64,000 bases of DNA from Bradyrhizobium sp. AUGA SZCCT0158. GTDB taxonomy: Bacteria; Pseudomonadota; Alphaproteobacteria; Rhizobiales; Xanthobacteraceae. The DNA is taken from positions 1 through 64,000 of the forward strand of contig NZ_JAFCME010000021.1 in the NCBI RefSeq assembly GCF_018130065.1. Reading direction: 5' to 3'. Below are positions 6,193 to 13,917 of the stretch, in pieces. A model generated the notes under the pieces. The model had not been told where the DNA came from and searched no databases. It saw only the letters and a list, made by a program, of their open reading frames with translations. Numbering within the stretch: position 1 is the stretch's first letter; each line of letters starts with the position of its first letter. The translations under genes were made by a program, and so were the position numbers.

Positions 6193-7434
6193 TCAGATCA
6201 CCGGCCGTTCGTAGTTGATCAGCAGATCGAGCCAATCTTCCAATAGCCGGCTCATCAGAAAGTTCTTCCGCACGCTTTCCTTCGCCCGCGAACCAATCTG
6301 CTTCCGAATACCGGGATCCTTCAAGAGCTGCACGATTCTTGCCGCCGCCTCATCAGGCGTACGCACAAGGAATCCATTCCAGTCGTTCTTGATCTGGTGC
6401 CGAATTCCTCCCACGTCGCCGCCTATGACGGCTGCGCCTTTCCACATCGCCTCGGTCACGGTGAGACCGAAACCTTCGCGGGTCGACTTCTGCAGGACGA
6501 CGGCCGCAGATCGCTGCAGCGCGTTCACCAAGGTTGGATCATCGACCGCAAGAACAATTATGCTTTCGTCGGCGACGCTCTTGATCGTTTCGAGGATTTT
6601 CCCACCCTCTGGATCGTCGGAGGCATTGTTGCCGACGAGCACGAGCGTACAATCGACCTGCTCTCTCGCTTTTCGGAAGGCTTCAATCACGCCCATCGGG
6701 TCCTTCCACCGATCGAACCTGGAAATCTGCGTCACCAACGGACGATCTGTCGGAATTTTGTAGTTGCCCAGGAATTCCCTTATCTCCCGGTCGGACAGCT
6801 CCCGGTTCTTCGCTGAAAACGGATCGATCGCCGGGGTGACGAACCGCTGGTCAACCTGAAGATCCTGGCGATATTCAGATAGCGAGAAGATCGCAGCGCT
6901 ATATTGCTCGATGAATTGGCGCAGATAGGTCCATACCGGCGCGTGGGGCGACGAAAGATCGACGTGACATTGCCAGAGCCACGGCATTTCGCGATCGGCG
7001 AAATGAGTGATCAACGGCAGCGGCTGAGGATCGTGCACGATGATCGCGTCGCAATCGTCAAGATGAAGCCGCGTCGCATTTTCGAACACGACCTGTTCGT
7101 AGATCGTCTTTTCAGCGTCTGAAAAGCCCAAGCTTTCGCCTTGCAACATATTGTGAAGCTTCTTGGTACAACCGAAGTAACCCGGCGTTCCCTGAATCAA
7201 GTGCCAGTCGGTTTCGATGCCAGTTGCATTCATCATCAGAGTTAGCGGCGTCAGCAGCTCGGTGACGCCGCCGCCGTAGAACGTCGAACTAATGTGAGCG
7301 ACGCGCATGGTGCGAACTCGATCGGCCTTGGCGGCTATCCGTTCGACCGTCGCCGCGCCGATTAACGGTTCATACTGTTCAAGCGAATGAAGACCGAGGG
7401 TCGATCGTTGAATGGCGGAAGTCAGCATGGACAT
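6193..7434 (-). CDS. TreT-like trehalose glycosyltransferring synthase / GT4
   Basis: 413 residues. AHISSTFYGGGVTELLTPL and the HNMLQGESLGF region match the TreT type of GT4 enzyme, which joins an NDP-glucose donor to glucose to make trehalose. The donor domain carries LVTQISRFDRWKDPMGVIEAF and the acidic motif REGFGLTVTEAMWKGAAVI. ATG at 7434 is preceded by AAGGGTGA with 6-nt spacing (an in-frame TTG lies just upstream). Paired with the adjacent GT4 gene. Trehalose or another osmoprotective disaccharide is the likely product; a different GT4 specificity is possible. Confidence 0.75.
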   Translation of the reverse strand: MSMLTSAIQRSTLGLHSLEQYEPLIGAATVERIAAKADRVRTMRVAHISSTFYGGGVTELLTPLTLMMNATGIETDWHLIQGTPGYFGCTKKLHNMLQGESLGFSDAEKTIYEQVVFENATRLHLDDCDAIIVHDPQPLPLITHFADREMPWLWQCHVDLSSPHAPVWTYLRQFIEQYSAAIFSLSEYRQDLQVDQRFVTPAIDPFSAKNRELSDREIREFLGNYKIPTDRPLVTQISRFDRWKDPMGVIEAFRKAREQVDCTLVLVGNNASDDPEGGKILETIKSVADESIIVLAVDDPTLVNALQRSAAVVLQKSTREGFGLTVTEAMWKGAAVIGGDVGGIRHQIKNDWNGFLVRTPDEAAARIVQLLKDPGIRKQIGSRAKESVRKNFLMSRLLEDWLDLLINYERPVI

Positions 7435-7777
7435 CAAGGGTCACCCTTATCGTTCTGAGCGCCGGAGGACGGCACAGCAAAGTTGATCAGCGACCATCCC
7501 GGACGCCTCTTCCACTTTTTCCCTTGGCAATAAGTCCGAAAGCGCCCGGAAGTTGCCGCCGCTGGTCAGTCGAGAATTGAACTAGATGAATGCTTGTTCA
7601 TCCTGCTCATAGGCGAGCGACGGAGCTGCTCGAAACGTATTGATCCGGATCGCCTGACACCTTGGCGCTCTCAGGTATTGCGACGCAAAACTTGAACCTC
7701 GGACGCTCCGGGAAAAATAGGAAACCTCCGGGGACAACGTGAGTTGCCTCGGTGGTCGCACTTGTTGGAGCTGGATA
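7435..7777. other. Divergent intergenic region
   Basis: Separates the minus-strand TreT-like gene from the plus-strand small gene. No gene is supported; minus-strand open frames here run antisense into the 67-residue gene. It should contain promoters in both directions, but I could not assign clear boxes. Confidence 0.4.
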
Positions 7778-7981
7778 ATGGTCGATGAAGTTCTTCGAAA
7801 GGCGGTCGACACGGCTTGGACCGTCTATCTGACGACACATCGCGACGTCGACGTTGCGGACGGTCGACGATGCCTGTTGGAGCGACATCTGCAAGGAAGG
7901 CTGGAGGCCAGCCAAGGCGAGACCGAAGAGCTCACGTGTTCTGGACTCGCCTACCTTGACCGGCTTCCCAAGGACGAATGA
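7778..7981 (+). CDS. Small conserved-looking cytosolic protein (67 aa)
   Basis: 67 residues, MVDEVLRKAVDTAWTVYLTT..., mixed charged/hydrophobic and likely helical, ending ...LAYLDRLPKDE. A TTGGAG ribosome binding site precedes the ATG by about 8 nt. It resembles small rhizobial proteins of unknown function I have seen beside stress genes; the family is not named. The stop overlaps the start of the next tiny gene (ATGATGA), implying coupled translation. Confidence 0.5.
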   Translation: MVDEVLRKAVDTAWTVYLTTHRDVDVADGRRCLLERHLQGRLEASQGETEELTCSGLAYLDRLPKDE

Positions 7982-8109
7982 TGAAGCGGATAGAGTTATT
8001 GATCGGACAGATAGCAGCAGGAAGCGCGAGACCGGATTGGACGTTGCTCGCCCTTTCGTCGCTGCTTTCAGCGACGCTGGTCTTGGCGATGCAATCCATT
8101 AGCAGGTGA
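7978..8109 (+). CDS. Tiny single-pass membrane peptide (43 aa)
   Basis: 43 residues, MMKRIELLIGQIAAG..., with one predicted transmembrane helix (WTLLALSSLLSATLVLAM) and an arginine at the end. The double ATG overlaps the stop of the upstream gene (ATGATGA), a strong translational-coupling arrangement. It is short enough to escape most gene callers. Function unknown. Confidence 0.45.
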   Translation: MMKRIELLIGQIAAGSARPDWTLLALSSLLSATLVLAMQSISR

Positions 8110-8219
8110 GCCCTCACCATGTGCGACTTTAGGCAGCTCTCCGGGTTCATCGCCGAGAGGCGGCCGTCGAGGCTGCCAACCAACTTGCGCGATCGACCGA
8201 AGAAAGGTGCGGTGGCTTG

Positions 8220-8447
8220 TTACCTGCGGCGGCGCCCGACCAGAACACCGACCAAGAACGCGACAGTGACTGCGTGCAGGGGCGCTTCTTTAGCCCACCG
8301 AGCCAAGCGATCAAGAGGCGCACCAGGTTGCCGGCCTGCTTCGACGGCGTCGGCAACAGATTGAGTGGTATCCTTGACCGTTTGAGTAGCCGCCTGAACG
8401 GCCTCCTTGGCCTGGTCGAGCTTTGCATCAATACCTTCGCCGATCAT
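8220..8447 (-). CDS. DUF883/ElaB-YqjD-like membrane-anchored stress protein
   Basis: 75 residues. A long amphipathic helix (KLDQAKEAVQAATQTVKDTT) is followed by a C-terminal hydrophobic anchor with small residues and a terminal arginine cluster (GVLVGRRRR), the layout of ElaB/YqjD/YgaM proteins that tether to the inner membrane and may bind ribosomes in stationary phase. Start at 8447 chosen because GGAGAG lies 8 nt upstream; a longer frame reaches 8495 without a ribosome binding site and would cover the promoter. A general-stress-type promoter lies just upstream. Confidence 0.65.
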   Translation of the reverse strand: MIGEGIDAKLDQAKEAVQAATQTVKDTTQSVADAVEAGRQPGAPLDRLARWAKEAPLHAVTVAFLVGVLVGRRRR

Positions 8448-8477
8448 CTGGGTTCTCTCCGGCAATGTCGAAGAAAC

Positions 8478-8502
8478 GACGCCCGGAACAGACAATCGTT
8501 CC
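8478..8502 (-). promoter_or_regulatory. EcfG (general stress sigma)-like promoter
   Basis: On the minus strand: GGAAC (8502-8498), 16-nt spacer, CGTC (8481-8478), with a nearby CGTT three bases later. The alphaproteobacterial EcfG consensus is GGAAC-N16/17-CGTT, so the -10 has one mismatch. It sits about 30 nt before the start codon of the YqjD-like gene, a class often under general stress control. Confidence 0.45.
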
Positions 8503-8584
8503 CAGCCCCTTTAATTATCAGGCGAATGGACCTGCTACCGACGCACCAGTAATCCGGCTTCACAGGACGAGCGCGCGCCCGTCC

Positions 8585-9673
8585 TCAGCCCTTGCGCATC
8601 TTGCTGAGCAGATAGTTGTCGTAATAATTCTCCGCGATCTGCGTGTAGAACAGCACTTCCTTCATGTAGGCGTCGTGGCTCTCTTTGGTCTTCTTGAAGA
8701 GCGGGCTCTTCTCGGCGATTTCGTTCAGATGGTCCTGCGTGGCGGTGTAGCAGGCCTCCATGACCGGTTGCGGGAACGCGCGCAGTTCGGCGCCGCCTGC
8801 GATCAGCCGCTTCAGGGCGGCCGGATTGACGCTGTCGTATTTCTCGATCATCCACGCGCCTGCCGCCGCGCCGGCCTGGCTGAGAACTGCCTGGTATTGC
8901 TTGGGAAGCGCATTCCACTTTTCGTCGTTGACGATCATGTGGAGCATGGCCCCGCCTTCCCACCAGCCGGGGTAGTAATAGTATTTTGCTACTTTGTAGA
9001 AGCCGAGCTTCTCGTCGTCATAGGGACCGACGAACTCCGCGGCATCGATCGAGCCTTTCTCGAGCGCCGAATAGACGTCGCCGCCCGCGATCTGCTGCGG
9101 CACGATGCCGAGCTTTGCCAGCACATGGCCGCCCATGCCCGCGATGCGGAATTTGAGGCCCTTGAGATCATCGACGGTCTTGATCTCCTTGCGGAACCAG
9201 CCGCCCATTTGTGTGCCGGAGTTACCGCACAGGATCGCATGCGCCTTGAATGGCTTCAGCGCCTCGTTGCAGAGATCAGCGCCGCCGCCGAACGTCCACC
9301 AGGAATGCTGGTGGCGATGGTTCATGCCGAAGGGTGCGCCGGTGGCATAGGTGAGCGCCGGCTCCTTGCCGATGTAGAAATAAAGCGGGGTCTGCGCCAT
9401 CTCGACGGTCGCGGTGCTCACCGCATCGAGCGCCTGCAGGCCGGGCACGATCTCGCCGGCCGCAAACGTCTGAATCTGGAATTTGTTGTCGGTGGCGTCA
9501 GCGACGTATTTCGAAAACGTCTGCGCCGTGCCGTAGATGGTCTCGAGCGACTTTGGAAAGCTCGAGGTCAAACGCCACTTGATCTCGGGCGCGGCTTGCG
9601 CGATCGCGGGTGCCGCAACCAGCGTCGTAGCGCCGGCCACGGCGCCGCCTCTGAGGAACGTACGGCGCTTCAT
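8585..9673 (-). CDS. TRAP transporter DctP-family solute-binding protein
   Basis: 362 residues. A twin-arginine signal (RRTFLRGGAVAGATTLVAAP) is followed by the DctP/TakP fold: IKWRLTSSFPKSLETIYG at the N-terminus, a central helix region with LKGLKFRIAGMGGHVLAKLG carrying the conserved arginine that pairs with the ligand carboxylate, and the SIDAAEFVGPYDDEKLGFYK segment. Sequence style is close to alpha-keto-acid binding TakP. No DctQ/DctM membrane genes are adjacent. Downstream of a separate Bug gene on the same strand, but with its own spacing, so probably an independent unit. Confidence 0.88.
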   Translation of the reverse strand: MKRRTFLRGGAVAGATTLVAAPAIAQAAPEIKWRLTSSFPKSLETIYGTAQTFSKYVADATDNKFQIQTFAAGEIVPGLQALDAVSTATVEMAQTPLYFYIGKEPALTYATGAPFGMNHRHQHSWWTFGGGADLCNEALKPFKAHAILCGNSGTQMGGWFRKEIKTVDDLKGLKFRIAGMGGHVLAKLGIVPQQIAGGDVYSALEKGSIDAAEFVGPYDDEKLGFYKVAKYYYYPGWWEGGAMLHMIVNDEKWNALPKQYQAVLSQAGAAAGAWMIEKYDSVNPAALKRLIAGGAELRAFPQPVMEACYTATQDHLNEIAEKSPLFKKTKESHDAYMKEVLFYTQIAENYYDNYLLSKMRKG

Positions 9674-9806
9674 TTGATCACTCCCTGGATTGCAAATGTA
9701 TTGGCGCGGGGCAGAGGCTTCCGCGACCTTCAGTCCTCATCTTAGCGAACTTTGGGGGAAGCGTGGAAGTGCTACTTCAGCGCACCGCGCCATACGTCGC
9801 AGGCGG

Positions 9807-9831
9807 GCGGGCACCGATCAACGGTGCCCGC
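9807..9831 (-). terminator. Terminator of the minus-strand Bug gene
   Basis: Perfect 10-bp stem GCGGGCACCG / CGGTGCCCGC with a 5-nt loop, 36 nt beyond the stop of the Bug gene ending at 9867. Confidence 0.65.
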
Positions 9832-9866
9832 ATTGGCGCCAAGGAAAACAGCTAGGAAAACGCTCT

Positions 9867-10847
9867 CTAGTCCAGCTTCACATTGGCCTCTTTCACGACC
9901 TTGCGCCAGCGCACGACTTCGTCTGACACCATCTTCGCGAATGCAGGGCCCGTGACATCAGGAACATCAGAGCCGTTGCGCTCCCAGGCCTCCTTGATCG
10001 CAGCCACCTGCATCGCCTGCTGCAGCTCCTTGATCATGCGTTCGACGATCGCCGGCGGCGTGTTCTTTGGCGCGAACAGGCCGTACCAGGTCGCCACTTC
10101 AAAATCGGGCAGACCGGCTTCCTTGGCCGTGGGAAGGTCGGGGAAAGCCGCCACCCGCTTCGGCGCGGCGACCGCGAGGGCGCGGAGCTGCCCGGCCCTG
10201 ATCGGCCCCGCCGACGAGCCCATGCCGTCGAACACGACAGGCACGTGGCCGGCGATCAGGTCCTGCATCGCAGGTCCCGCCCCGCGATAGGGCACGTGCT
10301 GGAGGTTGGTCTTGGTCAGGATCTTGAACAGTTCGCCCGCGAGGTGATGCGTGGTGCCGGCGCCGGCGGAGCCGTAGTTCAACTGACCCGGGTTCGCCTT
10401 GTTGAACGCGATGAACTCGGCGAGCGTCTTGGCGGCGACCTTCTCGGGATTGACCACGATCACCTGCGGTGGACGCGCGATCAGCGCAACCGCGACAAAA
10501 TCCTTCTCGATGTCGTAGTCGAGATTGGGATAGAGCGAGGGTGCAATGGCGTGATGCGCCGCGCCCATGAAGAAGGTGTAGCCGTCGGGGGCGGCCTTGG
10601 ACGCCGCCGAGGCGCCCACCGTGCCGCCGGCGCCGGCGCGGTTCTCGACCAGCACGCGCTTGCCGAGCTGGGTGTCGAGCTGGGCTGCGAGCGGGCGCGC
10701 GAAAGCGTCGGTGCCGCCACCGGCCGCGAACGGCACCACGAACGTGATCGGCTTGTCCGGCCATGTCTGGGCCTGGGCCGGATTTGCGGCAATGGAAAGG
10801 CCCGCCAGAACGGTCAATAAGGCATAGCGAAGGGTTGTTTGTCTCAC
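9867..10847 (-). CDS. Bug/TctC-family periplasmic solute-binding protein
   Basis: 326 residues from a GTG start (RQTTLRYALLTVLAGLS), which has GGGAGAG about 7 nt upstream and begins a proper signal peptide; the longer ATG frame to 10967 would bury the signal. Mature N-terminus QTWPDKPITFVVPFAAGGGTDAFAR and YGSAGAGTTHHLAG are Bug-family hallmarks. Second Bug receptor in 10 kb; again no TctA/TctB partner nearby. Ligand unknown, likely a small carboxylate. Confidence 0.88.
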   Translation of the reverse strand: MRQTTLRYALLTVLAGLSIAANPAQAQTWPDKPITFVVPFAAGGGTDAFARPLAAQLDTQLGKRVLVENRAGAGGTVGASAASKAAPDGYTFFMGAAHHAIAPSLYPNLDYDIEKDFVAVALIARPPQVIVVNPEKVAAKTLAEFIAFNKANPGQLNYGSAGAGTTHHLAGELFKILTKTNLQHVPYRGAGPAMQDLIAGHVPVVFDGMGSSAGPIRAGQLRALAVAAPKRVAAFPDLPTAKEAGLPDFEVATWYGLFAPKNTPPAIVERMIKELQQAMQVAAIKEAWERNGSDVPDVTGPAFAKMVSDEVVRWRKVVKEANVKLD

Positions 10848-11011
10848 GGCGTTTCTCTCCCGGATATTGCGGCTGGTCCGCGCGTTGGCGGCGTCGCGAT
10901 TTACTTGAATTTCAGGCGCTGAATTATAGGGGCCGGGCATGGTCCCGCCAATGGGCCATTCGGACAAGGACAGAAACGGGGCTGCAGCGGTGCTTCCAGT
11001 AACGTCTGCCT

Positions 11012-11809
11012 TCAGTAATACTTATGAAAATGATGCACCGGGCCATGCCCGCGGCCGACGCTGAAGCGGTCCGCGGCCGATATCGCCGCGCTGATCCAGG
11101 CCTTGGCGTTGCGGACGGCGGTCTCCATGTTCTCGCCCTTCGCGAGGCCCGCCGCAATCGCCGACGACAACGAGCAGCCGGTGCCGTGGGTGTTTTTGGT
11201 GGCGACGCGCGGTGCGGCCAGCGTGATGGTCTTCCCGGCGTCGATAAAATAGTCGGTGCTCTCGGCGCCATGCCCGTGGCCGCCCTTGATCAGCACCGCC
11301 CGGCAGCCCATCGCCAGCAACCGCTTGCCTTGATTTTCGACCGCAGCTTCGCTTTCCGCCACCGGTTCATCGAGCAAGGCCGCCGCTTCCGGCAGATTGG
11401 GCGTGATGACCGAGGCGAGCGGAATGAGCTTGGTGCGCAGCGCATCGACGGCTTCCGCAGCCAGCAGGCGATCGCCTGATGTCGCGACCATCACGGGATC
11501 CAGCACGACATGCTTCGGCGACCAGCGCGTCAACCCCGCGACGATGGCATCGATGCTGGCGGGCTGCGCCACCATGCCGATCTTGACCGCGCCGACGGCA
11601 AGATCGGAAAATACCGCATCGATCTGGGCGGTGATGAACTCCGCCGGCACCTGATGGATGCCGCTGACGCCGGTCGTGTTCTGCGCCGTCAGCGCCGTGA
11701 TGACCGAGGCGCCGTAGACGCCGAGCGCGGCAAACGTCTTCAGGTCGGCCTGGATTCCGGCGCCGCCGGACGAATCGGAGCCGGCGATGGTCAGCGCGAT
11801 CGGCGTCAT
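11012..11809 (-). CDS. thiD: Hydroxymethylpyrimidine/phosphomethylpyrimidine kinase
   Basis: 265 residues, ribokinase fold. It phosphorylates HMP and HMP-phosphate to HMP-diphosphate for thiamine synthesis in the cytosol. IAGSDSSGGAGIQADLKTF forms the HMP-binding N-terminus. DPVMVATSG and the anion-hole motif NTHGTGCSLSSAIAAGLA near the C-terminus, with the catalytic Cys, match ThiD. Full length. Divergent from the AsnC-domain gene. No other thi gene is in the window. Confidence 0.95.
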   Translation of the reverse strand: MTPIALTIAGSDSSGGAGIQADLKTFAALGVYGASVITALTAQNTTGVSGIHQVPAEFITAQIDAVFSDLAVGAVKIGMVAQPASIDAIVAGLTRWSPKHVVLDPVMVATSGDRLLAAEAVDALRTKLIPLASVITPNLPEAAALLDEPVAESEAAVENQGKRLLAMGCRAVLIKGGHGHGAESTDYFIDAGKTITLAAPRVATKNTHGTGCSLSSAIAAGLAKGENMETAVRNAKAWISAAISAADRFSVGRGHGPVHHFHKYY

Positions 11810-11922
11810 CGCCTACCTCGTGGAATTGGTGAGTTCGGAGCCATAAACTGTCCTAGCGCGGCCGGCCATTGCCAGCAAGTTGGCTTGCCATCAGCCTCCG
11901 TTTTTGAGCTTCTGACCCCGAC

Positions 11923-11966
11923 GCGCTTTCCTGATGCGAACCGGTATCCACTTCGCTTGAAAGCGC
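11923..11966. repeat. Intergenic inverted repeat (GCGCTTTC ... GAAAGCGC)
   Basis: GCGCTTTC (11923-11930) and GAAAGCGC (11959-11966) flank 'gcgaaccggtatccacttcg', the core of a repeat frequent in Bradyrhizobium intergenic DNA. It lies in the thiD/AsnC-domain divergent spacer and may simply be a dispersed element. Confidence 0.5.
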
Positions 11967-12002
11967 TATATTGAGCACAAATCTTCCCTTCGGAGACACG
12001 CC

Positions 12003-12248
12003 ATGGTTCCCTTCTTCGTCCAGTTCAAATGCAAGCTCGGCCAGTCCTATGCGGTCGCCAATGCGCTCGCGGAAGCCGAGATCGCCTCGGAGATCTATTC
12101 CACCGCCGGCGATTACGACCTGCTGGTCAAGTTCTACGTCGACAACGCCACCGACATCGGCCATTTCGTCAACGAGAAGGTGCAGGTCATTCCCGGCATC
12201 CAGGACACCCACACCATCATCACCTTCAAGGCGTTCGGCGGGAGCTAG
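12003..12248 (+). CDS. Stand-alone AsnC/Lrp ligand-binding (RAM) domain protein
   Basis: 81 residues: MVPFFVQFKCKLGQSYAVAN ... EIYSTAGDYDLLVKFYV ... IPGIQDTHTIITFKAF. This is the RAM/AsnC effector-binding domain without the helix-turn-helix domain. Such proteins form dimers or octamers and bind small effectors, often amino acids. Ribosome binding site CGGAG before the ATG. Role unknown; it could modulate full-length Lrp-type regulators. Confidence 0.85.
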   Translation: MVPFFVQFKCKLGQSYAVANALAEAEIASEIYSTAGDYDLLVKFYVDNATDIGHFVNEKVQVIPGIQDTHTIITFKAFGGS

Positions 12249-12558
12249 GGCGTCGCCTGGTTGGGACTACCTCAGACCTCTGCCTGCGCGGAGTGCCGAT
12301 CTGACTGCAGCGCCCGAGCCCTTCGACAGGTTGACGACAGCGTCATCAAGCAAATCAGGACCTGCCACCCTCCGCCGTTTCGGACAACGCAACGCGTCAA
12401 GCTGACGCGGATCGGGACCCCCTGCTTCTGCCTTGCAGTATGCGCGGAAATCCGCGAGCATTCGCGCCAATGCGCAAAGCCTGTTTCCGGCTGACTTCCC
12501 GGAATCCTCGGCGACAAGCGTCTCAAGGCTGCAACGTCAGCCGCAACGGGAGGGATGA
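12249..12558. other. Intergenic, no gene recognised
   Basis: No frame with a plausible start and recognisable product; short open frames are Arg/Pro/Cys-rich with no composition typical of genes here. The promoter for the TAXI protein is presumably near its right end. Confidence 0.45.
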
Positions 12559-13719
12559 ATGATCAATCCGAAGATGATGCTTGCGGCCATCGCGCTGACC
12601 GGAACCGCGGTCGCGGCATCGACGGCGGCCGCACAGGTGAAATTGCCGCCCAACGTGACGATGACCGCGTATGACACGGGGACCTCCGGCTTCAACATCA
12701 CGGTCGCCGTCGGCAAGATGTTCAAGGACAAGTATGGCTCGGATGCGCGCGTGCTGCCCGCCGGCAACGACGTCGCCCGCCTGCAACCGCTGCGCCTCAA
12801 CCGCGCCAGCATCTCGGCGATGGGCGTCGGGGTCTTTTTCGCGCAGGAAGGCGTGTTCGAGTTCGCGACCCGGGAATGGGGACCGCAGCCCATCCAGATC
12901 ACGCTGAGCTCGATCGACTGCAACGGCCTTTCGCTGGCGGTCGCCGCCGACCTCGGCGTCAAGACCTATGCCGACCTGAAAGGCAAGCGCATCGGCTTCG
13001 TGGTCGGTTCTCCCGCGCTCAACCAGAATGCGCTTGCCGTGCTGGCGTTCGCCAATCTGACGGCCAAGGACGTCAAGATCGTCGAGTTCGCGGGCAACAA
13101 CGCGATGTGGAAAGGCATCATCAACAACGATACCGATGCGGTATTCGGTTCGACGATCTCCGGGCCCGCCAAGGAACTGCAGACATCGCCGCGCGGCATC
13201 ACCTGGCCCGCGATGCCATTCTCCGACAAGGCGGGATGGGAGCGCATGCGCAAGGTCGGCCCGTATTTCACCGAGCACAAGGCAACCTGCGGCGCAGGCG
13301 AATTTTCCAAGGACAAGCCGGTCGAGGTCGGCACCTACCCATACCCGATCTACAGCGTCTATGGCAGCCAGTCCGAAGACGAGGTCTACATGCTGACCAA
13401 GGCGATGATCGACGGCTATGACGGCTACAAGGACAACGCGCCCGGCGCCAGCGGGCTTGCGGTGAAAGCGCAGGCAAAGAACTGGGCGGTGCCGACGCAC
13501 AAGGGCGCGGTCAAGGCGCTGAAAGAGGTGGGCGCCTGGAGCGACGACCAGGAGAAGCACAACAACGCACTGCTCAAGCGGCAGGAAGTCCTGATCGCGG
13601 CGTGGACCGACTACATGAAGGGCAGCCCGGCTTCCGATCCGGCAAAACTCGCCGAGGAGTGGATGGGCGTACGCAAGGCCGCGCTTGCCAAGGCCGGCAT
13701 GGTCAATACGTTCGAGTGA
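12559..13719 (+). CDS. TAXI-family TRAP transporter solute-binding protein
   Basis: 386 residues. A signal peptide (about residues 1-25, AAA/AQ cleavage) is followed by VTMTAYDTGTSGFNITVAVGK, equivalent to the 'T-x-G-x-x-G' opening of TAXI proteins, then LPAGNDVARLQPLRLNRASI and VYMLTKAMID toward the end. TAXI proteins deliver substrate to fused TRAP permeases; none is adjacent. GGGAGG ribosome binding site. It is longer than typical TAXI proteins (about 320), with extra sequence in the C-terminal third. Ligand unknown. Confidence 0.85.
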   Translation: MINPKMMLAAIALTGTAVAASTAAAQVKLPPNVTMTAYDTGTSGFNITVAVGKMFKDKYGSDARVLPAGNDVARLQPLRLNRASISAMGVGVFFAQEGVFEFATREWGPQPIQITLSSIDCNGLSLAVAADLGVKTYADLKGKRIGFVVGSPALNQNALAVLAFANLTAKDVKIVEFAGNNAMWKGIINNDTDAVFGSTISGPAKELQTSPRGITWPAMPFSDKAGWERMRKVGPYFTEHKATCGAGEFSKDKPVEVGTYPYPIYSVYGSQSEDEVYMLTKAMIDGYDGYKDNAPGASGLAVKAQAKNWAVPTHKGAVKALKEVGAWSDDQEKHNNALLKRQEVLIAAWTDYMKGSPASDPAKLAEEWMGVRKAALAKAGMVNTFE

Positions 13720-13764
13720 TGTAACGAATTTTGGTTGAATTAGTCCGGCGGCAGACTCACTTCA

Positions 13765-13874
13765 CCTCTCCCGCTTGCGGGGGAGGTCGGCGGGCAGCGC
13801 CGGGTGGGGTCCTCACCAAGAGTCTGACTCGTGGCACCACCCCCGCCCCAGCCCTCCCCCGCAAGCGGGAGAGG
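13765..13874. repeat. 22-bp perfect inverted repeat (large stem-loop)
   Basis: CCTCTCCCGCTTGCGGGGGAGG (13765-13786) is repeated as an exact reverse complement at 13853-13874, with partly complementary GC-rich DNA between. This matches a dispersed hairpin repeat common in Bradyrhizobiaceae. Lying between convergent genes, it may act as a bidirectional terminator. Confidence 0.6.
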
Positions 13875-13917
13875 GAGCGCAGCTCCGTCGCGGTTGCGAC
13901 TTCGCATCAAAAAAACG

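Noticed and set aside
10099..10820. Long arginine/histidine-rich frames on both strands inside the Bug gene
   Set aside because: High-GC shadow frames of the real Bug reading frame.
13765..13874. CRISPR-like or attachment repeat
   Set aside because: It is a single inverted pair matching a dispersed hairpin repeat, with no direct-repeat array and no integrase.
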